Shown piece by piece: positions 23,222 through 33,904 of a stretch of DNA of 64,000 nucleotides (positions are counted from its first letter, which is position 1; each line of letters opens with the position of its first letter). Under the pieces are notes generated by a model. It saw only the letters and a program-made list of their open reading frames with translations, was not told where the DNA came from and ran no database searches. Both the position numbers and the translations under genes were made by a program. The stretch is from Asterias rubens (Eukaryota > Echinodermata > Asteroidea > Forcipulatida > Asteriidae): positions 31,304,673 to 31,368,672 of the forward strand of contig NC_047062.1 of the NCBI RefSeq assembly GCF_902459465.1. The letters are read 5' to 3'.

Positions 23222-23382
23222 AAGTCACCTGGAAGTGGTATTTTTTCAAAATAAAGCTTTTGTCACTAATATATGTGTTTTGATGAGTGGAATGTGAATA
23301 AACAGTTAACTAAGGTTTTAAAAAATCAGTTCTTATGTTATTACAAATTTAAGAGTAGACCCGACCCGAGAGGGCGCTGTTC

Positions 23383-23645
23383 GTGACGTCAATCGAGGCA
23401 GACTTTGCCTGTAATGCGTAGAGTAAACACAATTGCAAAGTACATGTACGGACCAAGTAGTGAGTTTGTACATTTCAAAAAAAAAAAAATAATGTTTTTT
23501 TCTGGCAATGCCGACCAGGTGTATTGCTGCTGAATGCAGAAAAACACTTTTTGAAATGTACCAACTTACGACTTGGATGTACATGTACTTTGCACGTGTG
23601 TTTACTATACGCATTGCAGGCAAAGTCTGCCTCGATTGACGTCAC
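23383..23645. mobile_element. foldback MITE, long hairpin
   Basis: GTGACGTCAATCGAGGCAGA at the left is matched by TCTGCCTCGATTGACGTCAC at the right. Arms of ~110 bp continue through AAGTACATGTAC and TTTGTACATTTCAAA. A ~40-bp A/T-rich loop lies near 23,480-23,540. The opposite-strand frames over it are palindrome artefacts. Confidence 0.75.
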
Positions 23646-23654
23646 AAAAGGGGT

Positions 23655-25870
23655 AGGGGTGTCCTTCCGGGTGGTGAACCCGATTTTCGCTCCTCTGTTT
23701 TCACAGGTAAAATATAAAACCTCTGAAATAAAACAAACCTATTTGTATATCAAAATATTTGGGGGCTTAGTTTTCAAATTTTACCTAATTTCAATCAAAC
23801 ACCGATAAAAAATTTACCAGGGGTTTCCTTACGGGTGGCGAACCCTTTGTAACTGAATTTCTGCTCTTATGGTTTCAGAGCTAAAAATATAAAACCAAAT
23901 ATTTGGGGGCTTATTTTTCAAGACTTGCCAAATAAATCACCTAATATGAAGTGGCAAATTTTTCAACTAATAAACAGTAGTTTTGCTAGAGGTTTCCCTA
24001 TGGGTGGCGAACCCATATCACTTAAGTTTGCTCTTCTAAAGAGTTAAATACGAAACCTCCGATATAAAACTGTTTCTAACCAAATATTTGTGGGGGGGGG
24101 GGGGGTTGGGGGGGGATAATTTTCCAAAATTACCATATTATAAAAAAAATGAGTTTAAAATGAAGTGGTACATTTTTCAATTAAACACAGTTAAAAAAAT
24201 TGCCAGTGGTTTCCCTATGGGTGGCGAACCCATATCACTGATTGTTGCTCTTCTTAAAGGTTAAATATAAACCTTCTAAAATAAAACAAATATTTCTAAC
24301 AAAATATTTGGGGAGGGGAGAGGGTAATTTTCAAAAATTACCAAATTATAAAAAAAAATTGCCTTTTAAAATGAAGTGGTACTAAACACAGTTAAAAAAC
24401 TGGCCAGAAGTTTCACTACGGGTGGCGAACCCATATCACTGAATGTTGCTCTTCTTAAGAGTTAAATATAAAACCTCTGAAATAAAACAAAACTATTTCT
24501 GACCAAATATTTGGGGAGGGTAGTTTTCAAAGATTACCAAATTATAAAAAAAATCGCCTTTTAAAATGAAGTGGTACTAAACACAGTTAAAAAATTGGCC
24601 AGAAGTTTCCCTACGGGTGGCGAACCCATATCACTGAATGTTGCTCTTCTTTAGAGTTAAATATAAAACCTCTGAAATAAAACAAAACTATTTCTGACCA
24701 AATATTTGGGGAGGGTAGTTTTCAAAGATTACCAAATTATAAAAAAAAATAGCCTTTTAAAATGAAGTGGTATTAAACACAGTTAAAAAATTGGCGAGAA
24801 GTTTCTCTACGGGTGGCGAACCCATATCACTGAATGTTGCTCTTCTTAAGAGTTAAATATAAAACCTCTGAAATAAAACAAAACTATTTCTGACCAAATA
24901 TTTGGGGAGGGGGAGGGTAATTTTCAAAAATTTCCAAATTATAAAAAAAATAGCCTTTTAAAATGAAGTGGTATTAAACACAGTTAAAAAATTGGCGAGA
25001 AGTTTCTCTACGGGTGGCGAACCCATATCACTGAATGTTGCTCTTCTTAAGAGTTAAATATAAAACCTCTGAAATAAAACAAAACTATTTCTGACCAAAT
25101 ATTTGGGGAGGGTAGTTTTCAAAGATTACCAAATTATAAAAAAAATCGCCTTTTAAAATGAAGTGGTACTAAACACAGTTAAAAAATTGGCCAGAAGTTT
25201 CCCTACGGGTGGCGAACCCATATCACTGAATGTTGCTCTTCTTTAGAGTTAAATATAAAACCTCTGAAATAAAACAAAACTATTTCTGACCAAATATTTG
25301 GGGAGGGGGAGGGTAATTTTCAAAAATTTCCAAATTATAAAAAAAATAGCCTTTTAAAATGAAGTGGTATTAAACACAGTTAAAAAATTGGCGAGAAGTT
25401 TCTCTACGGGTGGCGAACCCATATCACTGAATGTTGCTCTTCTTAAGAGTTAAATATAAAACCTCTGAAATAAAACAAAACTATTTCTGACCAAATATTA
25501 GGGGAGGGGGAGGGTAATTTTCAAAAATTACCAAGTTATAAAAAAAAAATTGCCTTTTAAAACGAAGTGGTACATTTTTCAACTAAAACAGTTAAAACAT
25601 TGGCCAGAGGTGTCCTTATGGTTGGCGAACCTTTATCACTGAATTTTGCTGTTTTCAGAGGGATAAAACCTCTGAAATTAAATAAACAAGTACCAACAAA
25701 GAACTTTGGGGTTGCTTTTTTTCAAAATTTACAAAATGATAAACCACCTTTTATTCAAAACGAAATTGTGCCTTTTTCTTTCAAACCATTTCATAATTGA
25801 CTAGAGGTCCCTCTACAGGTGGCAAACCCTTTACACTGATTCGTTTTTGTGTCTTTTCTGAAGAAAAACA
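23655..25870. repeat. ~195-bp satellite array
   Basis: GGGTGGCGAACCC recurs near 24,002, 24,219, 24,420, 24,615, 24,811, 25,012, 25,207 and 25,408, mostly 195-201 bp apart. Diverged units lie at both ends. Each monomer has TAAATATAAAACCTCTGAAA and AAATATTTGGGGAGGG. Alternation of GGGGAGGGTAG and GGGGAGGGGGAGGG forms suggests higher-order duplication. The same monomer is embedded in the macro-repeats at 19.1-22.5 kb. A poly-G run lies at ~24,090. Confidence 0.9.
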
Positions 25871-26175
25871 AAATGGTGAACCTAAATATTTTGGGGGTTA
25901 TATTCTTCAAAAGAAACCATATACAATAAATCACCTAATAAATTTCATCTATTGTGCATCTTTTTTTTCATAAACCAATTTTAAAAATTCAGAGTAATAT
26001 AAATGTTGAAACCTCTGAAAGAAAAAATAAAAACAGAATGTTTTGATGGTTCTAGCAGGGGCAACTAAACAACAATAATGTACAAACATTTCTGTATGTA
26101 AGCATCAAGATATAAACCTAAACAATTTGGACAATTCCTAAGACATGTAAGATAAAACTCCAGTGTTTCACTCAC

Positions 26176-26292
26176 CAGTGGTCCTAGGTCTTTCTGGTCG
26201 ACGACCTCCTGACGACCTTCAACATTCTTGTGAGAGTTGAGACGCAGGTATGAATGATAATTGATAGACCACACCATGTATTTGTAATGCAG
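26176..26292 (-). CDS. candidate internal exon, unrecognised gene
   Basis: A 117-nt phase-0 exon has an excellent acceptor (TTGTCTTCCTTCTCATAACAG) and a consensus donor CTG|GTGAGT. Only one of its three frames is open: LHYKYMVWSINYHSYLRLNS, then HKNVEGRQEVVDQKDLGPL. Its phase fits the exon at 19,897-20,076, giving ...DLGPL|ASRRE. The large intron between them is filled by the 195-bp satellite and macro-repeats. I do not recognise the family and do not assign a function. No further upstream exon was found with confidence up to 29 kb. Confidence 0.45.
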
Positions 26293-26299
26293 CTGTTAT

Positions 26300-27995
26300 G
26301 AGAAGGAAGACAATAAGTGACTTTTCATTCATTCAAAAACTGCTGTCTGTGCTATTAATTGGTAGTGATATAAAATATGAGGTCATCGCTGAGTTATACA
26401 AAGAAAAAAAAATCACTGACAATATTAATAAAAACAACTTTACACAAGTGTTACATTTTGTTGAAAATCTGTGAAAGGAATGTAGTTTTTATATCCTAAA
26501 AAAAAAATAGTCAATATTTTTTGTCAACTACAAATTATCAGTCACAGGTCATTTACATCATCAGACTCAAAGTCATTGAGCTGAATTTGCATTAATGTGT
26601 TTAATATTCAAAGTCTGAGTGTTGCGATCAGCCTCCTCCCCCACCGCCTACCCCTTTTATTTTTTTTTATAAATAACGCACAAGTCAAGGGGGTTATCAC
26701 ACACAACTTTACAAGCTCCGGTTTCCACAATAAATATATATATTCCAAACTTACTTTTTGCATTTACTTTGTGAGCACATGTCTCGCACTTCATAACTAC
26801 CGTTTCTTTTTCAGGAAACGGTAAAATGGAGCCAAATGCGGGCAAACTTCTCTCGAAGAAGCAAGTCACTCCTCTCCATCCATGTTTTTGAGAAATTCTG
26901 ATACCGCATGCGTTTCTGAATGGGACACACGTGATTTATCAAGCGCGACTTCATCTATACGTTCAGCGTTGAATTTGGTTTAGGGTATCTGACTAAGTAT
27001 TTAAGTAGGAATCGCGCCCTCTGTCGGCGGATTGTAGAGTCTCCCGCGTAAAGTTAATGAGCCTGCATTAGATGGTTAATTGATGCACTTGCTTGATGAT
27101 TTTGATTAATTCTGGTTAAAAATACCACTCTATGAAAATACCAAGCGCAACAGGATAAAAAAATGAAATTAAACAAACAATATCCCCAAATACGAACCAC
27201 ACCACGAGAAATCCCTTCCAAATACTACTAATAATCATTATAGAACCGTTACAAAAGTTGTCACTCACAAAGATGCAAAAAAAAAAATAATAATATTATT
27301 ATATGATTTTGTTTAACCATGATAATGCTGGAAAATTGCCCCTCTGTTTATGTTTATGAAATATGTTTATGTTGAAGTTGTCTTACCAAATGCATTTTGT
27401 TATTTTTAACCACTCGGGTAATTTTACATAACAATACAAAACAGTTATTTTAGTATTTATGTCTGATTAATATTTCCAACTTCCTCTAAGATCAAAATAA
27501 CATGGTCCAGTTTTTGCAAAAGTGATTATATTCAATTAATGTTATTTTCTCTTTACTAACGAAAAACGTACATGAAGTTCAGGTAGACCATGGGCATTGC
27601 ACAACATACATGTAACATGCATTAGTGTTTGAACACAATCGCTAACGATTGGCAGATTGTTCCTAAAAATAATTATATTTAATGGGTTTTATTTTCACTG
27701 TGAAATAAAAAACATACAGTCGTGGGCGTTTGGCAAACGGGCAATGCACAAAATGAGGTAGCATGTTGTCTGGCCACTGATGTACGTGCGGTATGTAGTG
27801 CTCCATTATAAATAACTCATGTTTAGGTTTGTAACCCTACTCGTTATTTGTGGCAGTTTTTTTTCTTCTTTTTCGTGTAAAACTATTATTAAAATGTTAT
27901 CCTTTTTTCTCGAATCGAAGTATATTATTTTAAATTTAATTCCAAACACTCGGGTAAAATCAGCCACAACTCGGCAATAAATCTTTTGCAGTCTC
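26300..27995. other. AT-rich stretch, no gene seen
   Basis: No convincing exon was found. Frames at 26,597-26,869 on both strands are short and mutually overlapping. Possibly the intron or 5' flank of the gene to the left. Confidence 0.4.
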
Positions 27996-28215
27996 GGGGC
28001 ATGTTAAACGATTTCCTTTTTTGTTTTTAACCTCTTTGTTTGGTGGTTTGTCTTTTAAAACCGTTGAAAGGGTGTGGCAACCCTTTGCTGACGCCCTATG
28101 CAGTAATGGGGCAAGTTAAACGATTTCCTTTTATTTTATTTTTAACCTCTGTTTGGTGGTTGGTCTTTTAGAACCCTTGAAGGGGCGTGGCTACCCTATG
28201 CTGACTCTCAAAGGT
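27996..28215. repeat. two-copy tandem duplication, ~110 bp
   Basis: Two units share GTTAAACGATTTCCTTTT, AACCTC..TGTTTGGTGGTT and TTGAA.GGG.GTGGC.ACCCT.TGCTGAC. Confidence 0.75.
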
Positions 28216-28973
28216 TTAAATATTGACATCCAATAGCTCTCCATTGCTCGTTGCCAAGTAAGTTGTTATGCTAACAATTATTTTGTGTAATTACCAATAG
28301 TTTATTCTTAATTAGTACACAAAGACACGAACACACAAAATTATCAATTACCAATCTCAACTTTATTTCAAAAGTATAATTATTCTCTTCAACTCTTCAG
28401 AAGTGGGCAAGGTCTTACAGTTCCTGTCAGCATAACACTAAACATTGATTGATTTATCTATAGGGTAAAAGGACAAATAATTTTAATAAATTAAATTGAT
28501 TGTGATTTAGAGTTTTGATAAATAGCACAACAGTACAAAAACAGATAAATGAAAATTTTGCATTGAGGATTTATGATCGAGTCTGTGTTTTTAATTTCCA
28601 TGAATGGTTCGAATTCAAATCAGGATTAAAAAACAATACAACAAAAACCCATATTATTTCACTTGAAGTGCAGACCAATTAGTTTTTAAATCCTAAGCAG
28701 GAGCAATTACTTAAGTTGAGGAAACGGTGTTTTTAGTTTTGAATAAGGAAGTGATATTTGAATATTTTAGCTGAACTAACAAAACTGAGGATTTGCGGAA
28801 GAATTTTCTGTGGCCTTTGTCAGGAGACAAAGAATGCACTTTGGAAAATGTTCAAGAGATCTTTTGATATACTCATTATCTTGATGTTTAAAAGGGAAGC
28901 TATAATAGTTTGTTCACACATCTTTGTCTACGATCAGAACTCCATAAATTTAGTTTCCTTCCTCCATGTTTGT

Positions 28974-29345
28974 TAAAGGCACTGGACACATTCAGTAATT
29001 GTCAAAGACCAGTATTCTCACTTAGTGTGACTCAACATGCATACAATAACAAACCTGAGAAAACTTCGACTCAATTGGTTGTCAAAGTTGCGAGAGAATA
29101 ATGGAAGAAACAAACACCCTTGTCGCACAAGTTGTGTGCTTTTAGATGCCTTGAATTTGAGACCTCAGATGAGGTCTCGAATTCAATTCAAATATGTTAG
29201 TGAGATATTACTTCTTTCTCAAATACGTTACTTCAGAGGGAGCAGTCTCTCAATGTTTTATACTGTCAACAACTCTCTATTGCTCGACACCAAGTAAGTT
29301 TTATGCCAACAATTATGTTGAGTAATTACCAATTGTGTCAAGTAC
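28974..29345 (-). mobile_element. MITE M1, reverse copy, diverged
   Basis: Runs from TTAAAGGCACTGGACACATT to GTAATTACCAATTGTGTC with the internal GAGACCTCAGATGAGGTCTC hairpin. More diverged than the 4.7-kb and 31.6-kb copies. Confidence 0.75.
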
Positions 29346-29526
29346 AGTCTCCATGCTTTAAACAAAGGAAAAACGATAGATGGTATTGTTGTTTGTAAGA
29401 GCAGTGTCATATATTGATTGTTGTCAGAGTCATGCTGATTTCTTTGGCAACTTTGTATCAAGAAAGATAACAAAACATTTTGTGAAAGTTCCTGGATCAA
29501 TGACTTGCTTTGAGGAAACAAATGCT

Positions 29527-29756
29527 TAAAGGCACCGGACACATTTGGTAATCAGATTATATATTAGCTAAACTTATTTGGTTATGAGCACTGGATAGAT
29601 GTTGATAGTATGACACTTTGTGAGAAACGACTCCACCTGAAGTAAAGTAGTTTTTGAGAAAGAGGTTATTTCTCACTTATGTATTTGAATCTGAGAAAGA
29701 CTTCAGGCCTGATGAAGCCTTCCTCAGACATCTGAAAGCAACAATTTCATTTGTTG
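29527..29756 (+). mobile_element. MITE M1, truncated copy abutting the PHIP 3' end
   Basis: Begins TTAAAGGCACCGGACACATT and breaks off after CATCTGAAAGCAACAATTTC, where PHIP-like coding sequence (read in reverse) begins. The missing MITE end coincides with the missing end of the gene. Confidence 0.65.
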
Positions 29757-29843
29757 AGTCAACCATCGCACTCTCTCTCGACTCGACACCGTCTTCGCGA
29801 CATCCTCCTCCGCATCGTCTGAGACCTCCTCGCTGTCGTACGA
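29757..29843 (-). pseudogene. orphaned C-terminal PHIP-like codons beyond an in-frame TAG
   Basis: Downstream of the TAG that closes the last PHIP exon the same frame stays open: SYDSEEVSDDAEEDVAKTV followed by SSRERVRWLTQ. The SSRERVR piece resembles the SSRGRVRKLTEKAKA end of vertebrate PHIP as I recall it. The frame then enters MITE sequence. This suggests the family's normal C-terminus once lay here and was cut off by a nonsense change, with the end replaced by the MITE. A sequencing error or readthrough is the alternative. Confidence 0.5.
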
Positions 29844-30343
29844 CTAATTCTCGCTCTCCTCGTCCAGGTCCCTATAAATCACAGTCTGCTTTCCCTGATT
29901 ACGAGTCTTAGGCTTGCGGCTCGAGCTCGTCACCGCGACAGTCTCCGTTTCAAAATCACTGGAGTTAAAGCGTCCTCTCGTTCTCGTGTTTACTTGGTTA
30001 GATCGTCGACTTATCGCCTCCGGACTTGACGTACTCCTCCTGCTCTTCCGCTTTGATGTGGACCTCGCTCTTGATCGGTCAGACCGCGTTCGATGGTTAC
30101 GCGCATCGTCTGACATGTAATTGTCCGTGTCACTATCCCTCGACTTCTCGTCCGAGCTATTGTCTGAGTTTGAGACGTCTTCGGTGGCTGAGGACGAATC
30201 GTTGCTCGAGTCGGCGTTCTTCTCGCTGCCATCTTCGCTGTCCGAACCCTCTTCCTCCTCATTTTCATCTTCTTCGTTGTCGCTTACTACTGGCTGATTT
30301 CTTGTGGCGTACCGCTTCATGTGACCGTTGCTCAAGTTAGAAC
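29844..30343 (-). CDS. PHIP: PHIP/BRWD-like, last exon (Ser/acidic tail)
   Basis: The acceptor CTCCGCAG|GT joins the phase of the previous donor (G|GT, Gly). The peptide begins GSNLSNGHMKRYATRNQ. A long Asp/Glu/Ser run follows (DNEEDENEEEEGSDSED), then an Arg/Ser block (RARSTSKRKSRRSTSSPE). It ends RKPKTRNQGKQTVIYRDLDE, ESEN and TAG. TRNQG..T.(F/I)Y..(D/E) is the C-terminal motif of PHIP/BRWD chromatin proteins, which bind modified histone tails in the nucleus. The stop comes ~25-30 residues earlier than in vertebrate PHIP. Confidence 0.8.
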
Positions 30344-30599
30344 CTGCGGAGTCAAATTCACATTTACAGTTTTCAAATCAATTCAATCAACATTAATACA
30401 TATTGGTGAAAAAGAGGAGGATAATTATTTAAATCGAAGCAGTCAAGAGCTGGACAAGAAAAAGATACAATGAAAATTAAATGAAAAATAATACAATGTA
30501 ATGGATAAAAAACATAGGTTTAATTTCCCTTTGATAACCATTTACCTGAATTCCTTATTGAAGACTAAGAGAATAACACAAAACCCAATCTTATTAATT

Positions 30600-30690
30600 T
30601 TGTTCATATACACCGATGCATGTTAGCACTGTATACTCAGTACTTTCCCGAGCTCTGTGAAAACAAATCACAGGCATGTTAGTCAATCTT
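30600..30690 (-). mobile_element. SINE type C tail fragment
   Basis: Shares GTTAGCACTGTATACTCAGT, ACTTTCCCGAGCTCTGTGAA and CACAGGCAT with the type C SINEs at 33,355 and 36,625. The tRNA-like head is absent. Confidence 0.6.
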
Positions 30691-30719
30691 CCAAAAACAA
30701 ATAATTAACTTTCCCTTAC

Positions 30720-31019
30720 CAGAATTTCTTGTAGCAACGTTTCTTCTCATCCCGTTTCGTTTTGGTCTTAATGGTTTAATTTCTTCTTCTTCTTCTTCTT
30801 CATTTTCTTCATCATCTTCATCATCTTCATCTTTCTTTTCTTGCTCCACGTCTGTTTCCTCCCCCTCCTCCTCCTCATTTTCTTCTTCCTCCTCCTCTTC
30901 TTCACTGTTCTCGTCTTGGTCTTCACTTTCTTCTCCCGAATCATCTTTCCTCGTGTTGCTGGATTTCGTTTGCCTCTTCACTCTTTCTGCAACGCTTTTT
31001 GAAAGTGTCGTTGATTTCC
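30720..31019 (-). CDS. PHIP: PHIP/BRWD-like, acidic exon
   Basis: The acceptor TTTCAG|GGAAATC and donor TCTG|GTAAGG are both strong. The phase (two bases in, one base out) fits its neighbours. It reads GKSTTLSKSVAERVKRQTKS and SSNTRKDDSGEESEDQDEN, then ~45 residues that are nearly all Glu/Asp, then IKPLRPKRNGMRRNVATRNS. Low-complexity acidic tracts between basic patches are typical of the disordered C-terminal half of PHIP/BRWD proteins. Confidence 0.75.
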
Positions 31020-31204
31020 CTGAAATGAATTTAAACGATGGGTTTGTGAATGAGACATTCTTGGCGACAAACAACTCTTAACAGTTCATCAATGAACTGC
31101 ACCCTGGGATTCGCAAAATTTATCCAATTACTTGTTTTATTATACCTGAAGTTGTCACTCAACAATGTCAACATTTGATTATTATTATATTGTATGATTT
31201 TTGG

Positions 31205-31345
31205 GGTTGAACAAAGAATTTACTTGAGTGGGATTAAAACCAACGCCCTACGGATTAACATGCCGGTGCTCTACCAACTGAGCTGTCTAGCCCTATGTTG
31301 GCGGTGTCCCTATTCTGTCAATATCTTTGTTCAGGGGTGCCATTA
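31205..31345 (-). mobile_element. SINE type D (tRNA-derived)
   Basis: In reverse: AGCTCAGTTGGTAGAGCACC (A-box region), then GGCGTTGGTTTTAATCCCAC (degenerate B box), then a TTTGTTCAACCCCAA tail. The head is tRNA-like (Asn/Val type by eye). Related pieces lie near 43,920, 46,240 and 48,240. Not a functional tRNA gene: the B box is mutated and it sits in a repeat body. Confidence 0.6.
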
Positions 31346-31603
31346 TATTTTATGTTAAAGTTGTTACACAATTGGGGTTGAACAAAGACAAATCTACAAA
31401 AGACAGACTTGGGCCTTTGACCTGAGCCATCTTGGTTTTATTTCTTAAGTAAGTTTTCAACACCGTGAGGTATTATTATTAAATCGAAAAAGACAAGTCA
31501 AATCTGGTCCTGAGTTTACTGGCCCATCGCTAAATAACACTGGCCTCAGACCTGTGGTTAAGTGTCAATATTAAGCATAGGGATCTTGTACAACTTGTCC
31601 CTC

Positions 31604-31977
31604 CTTAAAGGCACTGGACAGTATTGGTAATTACTCAAAATAACTGTTAGCATAAAACCTTACTTGGTAACGAGTAATGGGGAGAGGTTGATAATATAAA
31701 ACATTGTGAGAAACGGCTCCCTCTGAAGTGAAGCAGTTTTCGAGAAAGAAGTAATTTTCCACGAATTTGATTTCAAGACCTCAGAATTAGATTTTGAGGT
31801 CTCGAAATCAAGCATCTGAAAGCACACAACTTTGTGTGACAAGGGTGTTTTTTTCTTCCGTTATTATCTCGCAACTTCGACGACCAATTGAGCTCAAATT
31901 TTCACAGGTTTGTTATTTTATGCATATGTTGAGATACAGCAAGTGAGAAGACTGGTCTTCCAGTGTCTTTACCTCTC
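31604..31977 (+). mobile_element. MITE M1 in a PHIP intron
   Basis: Begins TTAAAGGCACTGGACAGTAT and ends CTTCCAGTGTCTTTA, only ~10 bp from the donor of the exon at 31,988. Confidence 0.8.
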
Positions 31978-31987
31978 TTATACTGAC

Positions 31988-32232
31988 CTGAGTTTTTACT
32001 CTTGGACGGAATGTTCTTGGCACTTAGTCTGGTACTGGTTGAACTTTCTTTGGCATTTAACTGTCTTGAAGTACTAGGTCTGGCGACGCTGGCTGAGTTC
32101 TCTCTGGATGGCCCCGCCCTAGATGACCCCGCCCTGGATGACCCTGCCCTGGATGGCCCCACCCTGGATGGCCCCGCACGAGTAGGGCTCTCTGTCTCCT
32201 TGTCTTCTTCGCTGTGAGATGACGAGGCTTCG
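31988..32232 (-). CDS. PHIP: PHIP/BRWD-like, Ser/Arg-rich exon with coding minisatellite
   Basis: The acceptor CCTCTAACAG|CGAAGCC restores Ser (AG|C) after the preceding exon; a second usable AG lies 21 bp on. The donor is TCAG|GTCAGT. The peptide starts EASSSHSEEDKETESPTRAG. A 15-bp coding repeat (consensus RAG[PS]S) follows, about five times, then RENSASVARPSTSRQLNAKE and SSTSTRLSAKNIPSKSKNS. PSTSR-type Ser-rich stretches also occur at this place in PHIP. Probably disordered. Confidence 0.7.
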
Positions 32233-32896
32233 CTGTTAGAGGACGAGGCTTCGGTGGATGGGCGAGGAATGGAAAGGAAATGTTAATGTAAACATAATAG
32301 TAACAAGTCATGGATATTAATTTTTTTGAAAACTGAAAAACAATTAAAAGCATAATCATTGCCAGTATCAAGACACACATAAAAGACTTGTTAAGACACA
32401 AAAACAATCAATAGTATACAAACATATAGAATCAAGCAATGAAAACACACAAATGAAAAGCTAAAATATTTATCAATAAATGATGAAAACAGTGCAAACC
32501 CAGAGTGACTGGCATGCCAATGGATAAAACGTCTAATCATTTAAACATAATGCTACTTCTGTTATTATTGTAGAAGATCAAGACAAAACTACAGATACAA
32601 AACAAAGGAATACAAGTTTACGATAACAGCAAACAATTGCAGCATGCATCAATTTAAGGACAATGAGAGGACAAGTGCAAACCAATATAACAATCTAGTT
32701 CACTTGTCTTCATTGTAGAGAACTTATTAAAACCATCGCTGCTTATGCTGGCTTTTTGTCAGAGAACAACTGTACAGGGAAAACACAATAGCGTGATTGA
32801 CTAGAAAGCTAGCATGCCCTGCGCTGTGAAGCTGTGGGGGCGCACCCATATTGTGTCCAAACCTAAGTAAAAGCCTTTATGTTTTTTAGGGTTTAC
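32233..32896 (-). other. intron of the PHIP-like gene
   Basis: No repeat or additional exon was recognised in this ~660-bp AT-rich stretch. Both flanking splice sites are consensus. Confidence 0.55.
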
Positions 32897-33012
32897 CTCT
32901 TGAGTCCTGAACGGACTTGCTTCTCATACTTTAGAGCTGATTTGTAGTCGCTTAGAATAGGTCTGAATTGCTCCTCGAAGAGTGCTGATAAACGTAACGT
33001 CATGGAATAGAT
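32897..33012 (-). CDS. PHIP: PHIP/BRWD-like, second bromodomain, last helix exon
   Basis: Acceptor TTTCAG|ATC and donor AAGAG|GTAAAC. It encodes [20 protein letters not shown] and [18 protein letters not shown]. This is almost residue-for-residue the last bromodomain helix (IYSMSLRLSAFFEE) plus the SDYKSAL extension of vertebrate PHIP, the strongest family match in the window. It enters in phase 0 from the 33,700 exon and leaves with two bases. Confidence 0.92.
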
Positions 33013-33124
33013 CTGAAATGGTTAGAAAGAATGAAAAGGTAAGGTCACTTATTAAAGATTTTCTAAACTTATTTAGCGGTAATAATTTTATAAGTAGGAT
33101 TTGAAACATTTTGCATGGTGAAGA

Positions 33125-33350
33125 TACAATCAAGTAAGGTTTGCGCAAACACCATGTAGGGCTATGGTGGTTCGGAGATAACCAATAATGGTATAACAAC
33201 TGAGACATTTCTATCAGTATGCTCCATCAACATGCTTGAATCGCCTTCTTCTGAAGATGATCGGAGCATACTGATCAAAAGTTAAGATGTTAAATCATCG
33301 GTTCTTCTCAGAACTACCACAGCTCATACGAGAGTGGTAACATTAATATA
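33125..33350 (-). mobile_element. retroelement-end relic, reverse
   Basis: In reverse it contains TTCTGAGAAGAACCGATGAT and GATCAGTATGCTCCGATCAT, the pair of motifs also seen at 47,465-47,600. Intronic. Confidence 0.4.
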
Positions 33351-33354
33351 ACAT

Positions 33355-33540
33355 TATTTATTTTGGTTTTTACCCATATACACCGATGTGTGTAAGCACT
33401 GTATATACTCAGTACTTTCTTGAGCTCTGTGAAAAAAACCACAGGCATATTACTCGGGTGGGATTCAAACCCACGACCATTGCAATTCTAGAGCAGTGTC
33501 ATTCTAACTAGACCACCGAGATTGCCCGATAGCTAGAGGC
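33355..33540 (-). mobile_element. SINE type C (tRNA-derived), intronic
   Basis: In reverse: CAATCTCGGTGGTCTAGTTA, then GGTCGTGGGTTTGAATCCCA (B box with one change). The body is TATGCCTGTG...AAGTACTGAGTATATACAG and the end is GGGTAAAAACCAAAATAAAT. Sister copies at 36,625-36,795 and 30,600-30,690. Confidence 0.75.
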
Positions 33541-33699
33541 AGTTCCAATCATATGTTTCAGCAGGTACTGCTGCTTATCTACATGGTGTGTGTGATTGAT
33601 TGTTAATAAGTACGCCCATTTTGAGCCTTATGCTGCATACTCCTCAGGAGTTCAATTTATTAAGTAGTATGTCAAAACAGCTTTAGGGGAAACATTTAC

Positions 33700-33852
33700 C
33701 TTAGATTTTTTGTTTGGGGTGTAGCTTTTTGAGTTGGTGAAGACGAGGCGTACATCTTTACAGAATTCCATGGGGTCTTGGTAGATCATTCCTTCAAGTT
33801 GCTCTCGGACTGTGTTCAAGTCCATAGGGGTGTCTATGATGGTGCGATAATC
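33700..33852 (-). CDS. PHIP: PHIP/BRWD-like, second bromodomain, core exon
   Basis: Exactly 51 codons in phase 0. Acceptor CCTTGTAG|GAT, donor TCTAAG|GTAAAT. It encodes [40 protein letters not shown] and [11 protein letters not shown]. It holds the ZA-loop PMD motif and helices A and B. The residue at the usual acetyl-lysine-binding Asn is Thr (SYT), the atypical state known for PHIP bromodomain 2. The first helix (alpha-Z) and the FRQPVD segment that should precede DYR are missing from every stretch up to 35.5 kb. The next upstream phase-compatible exon is the acidic one at 35,331. Confidence 0.92.
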
Positions 33853-33904
33853 CTACAAGGAATAAGATTACAAAGAGAGACCCATAATTGTTTGGTTTCT
33901 ATTT

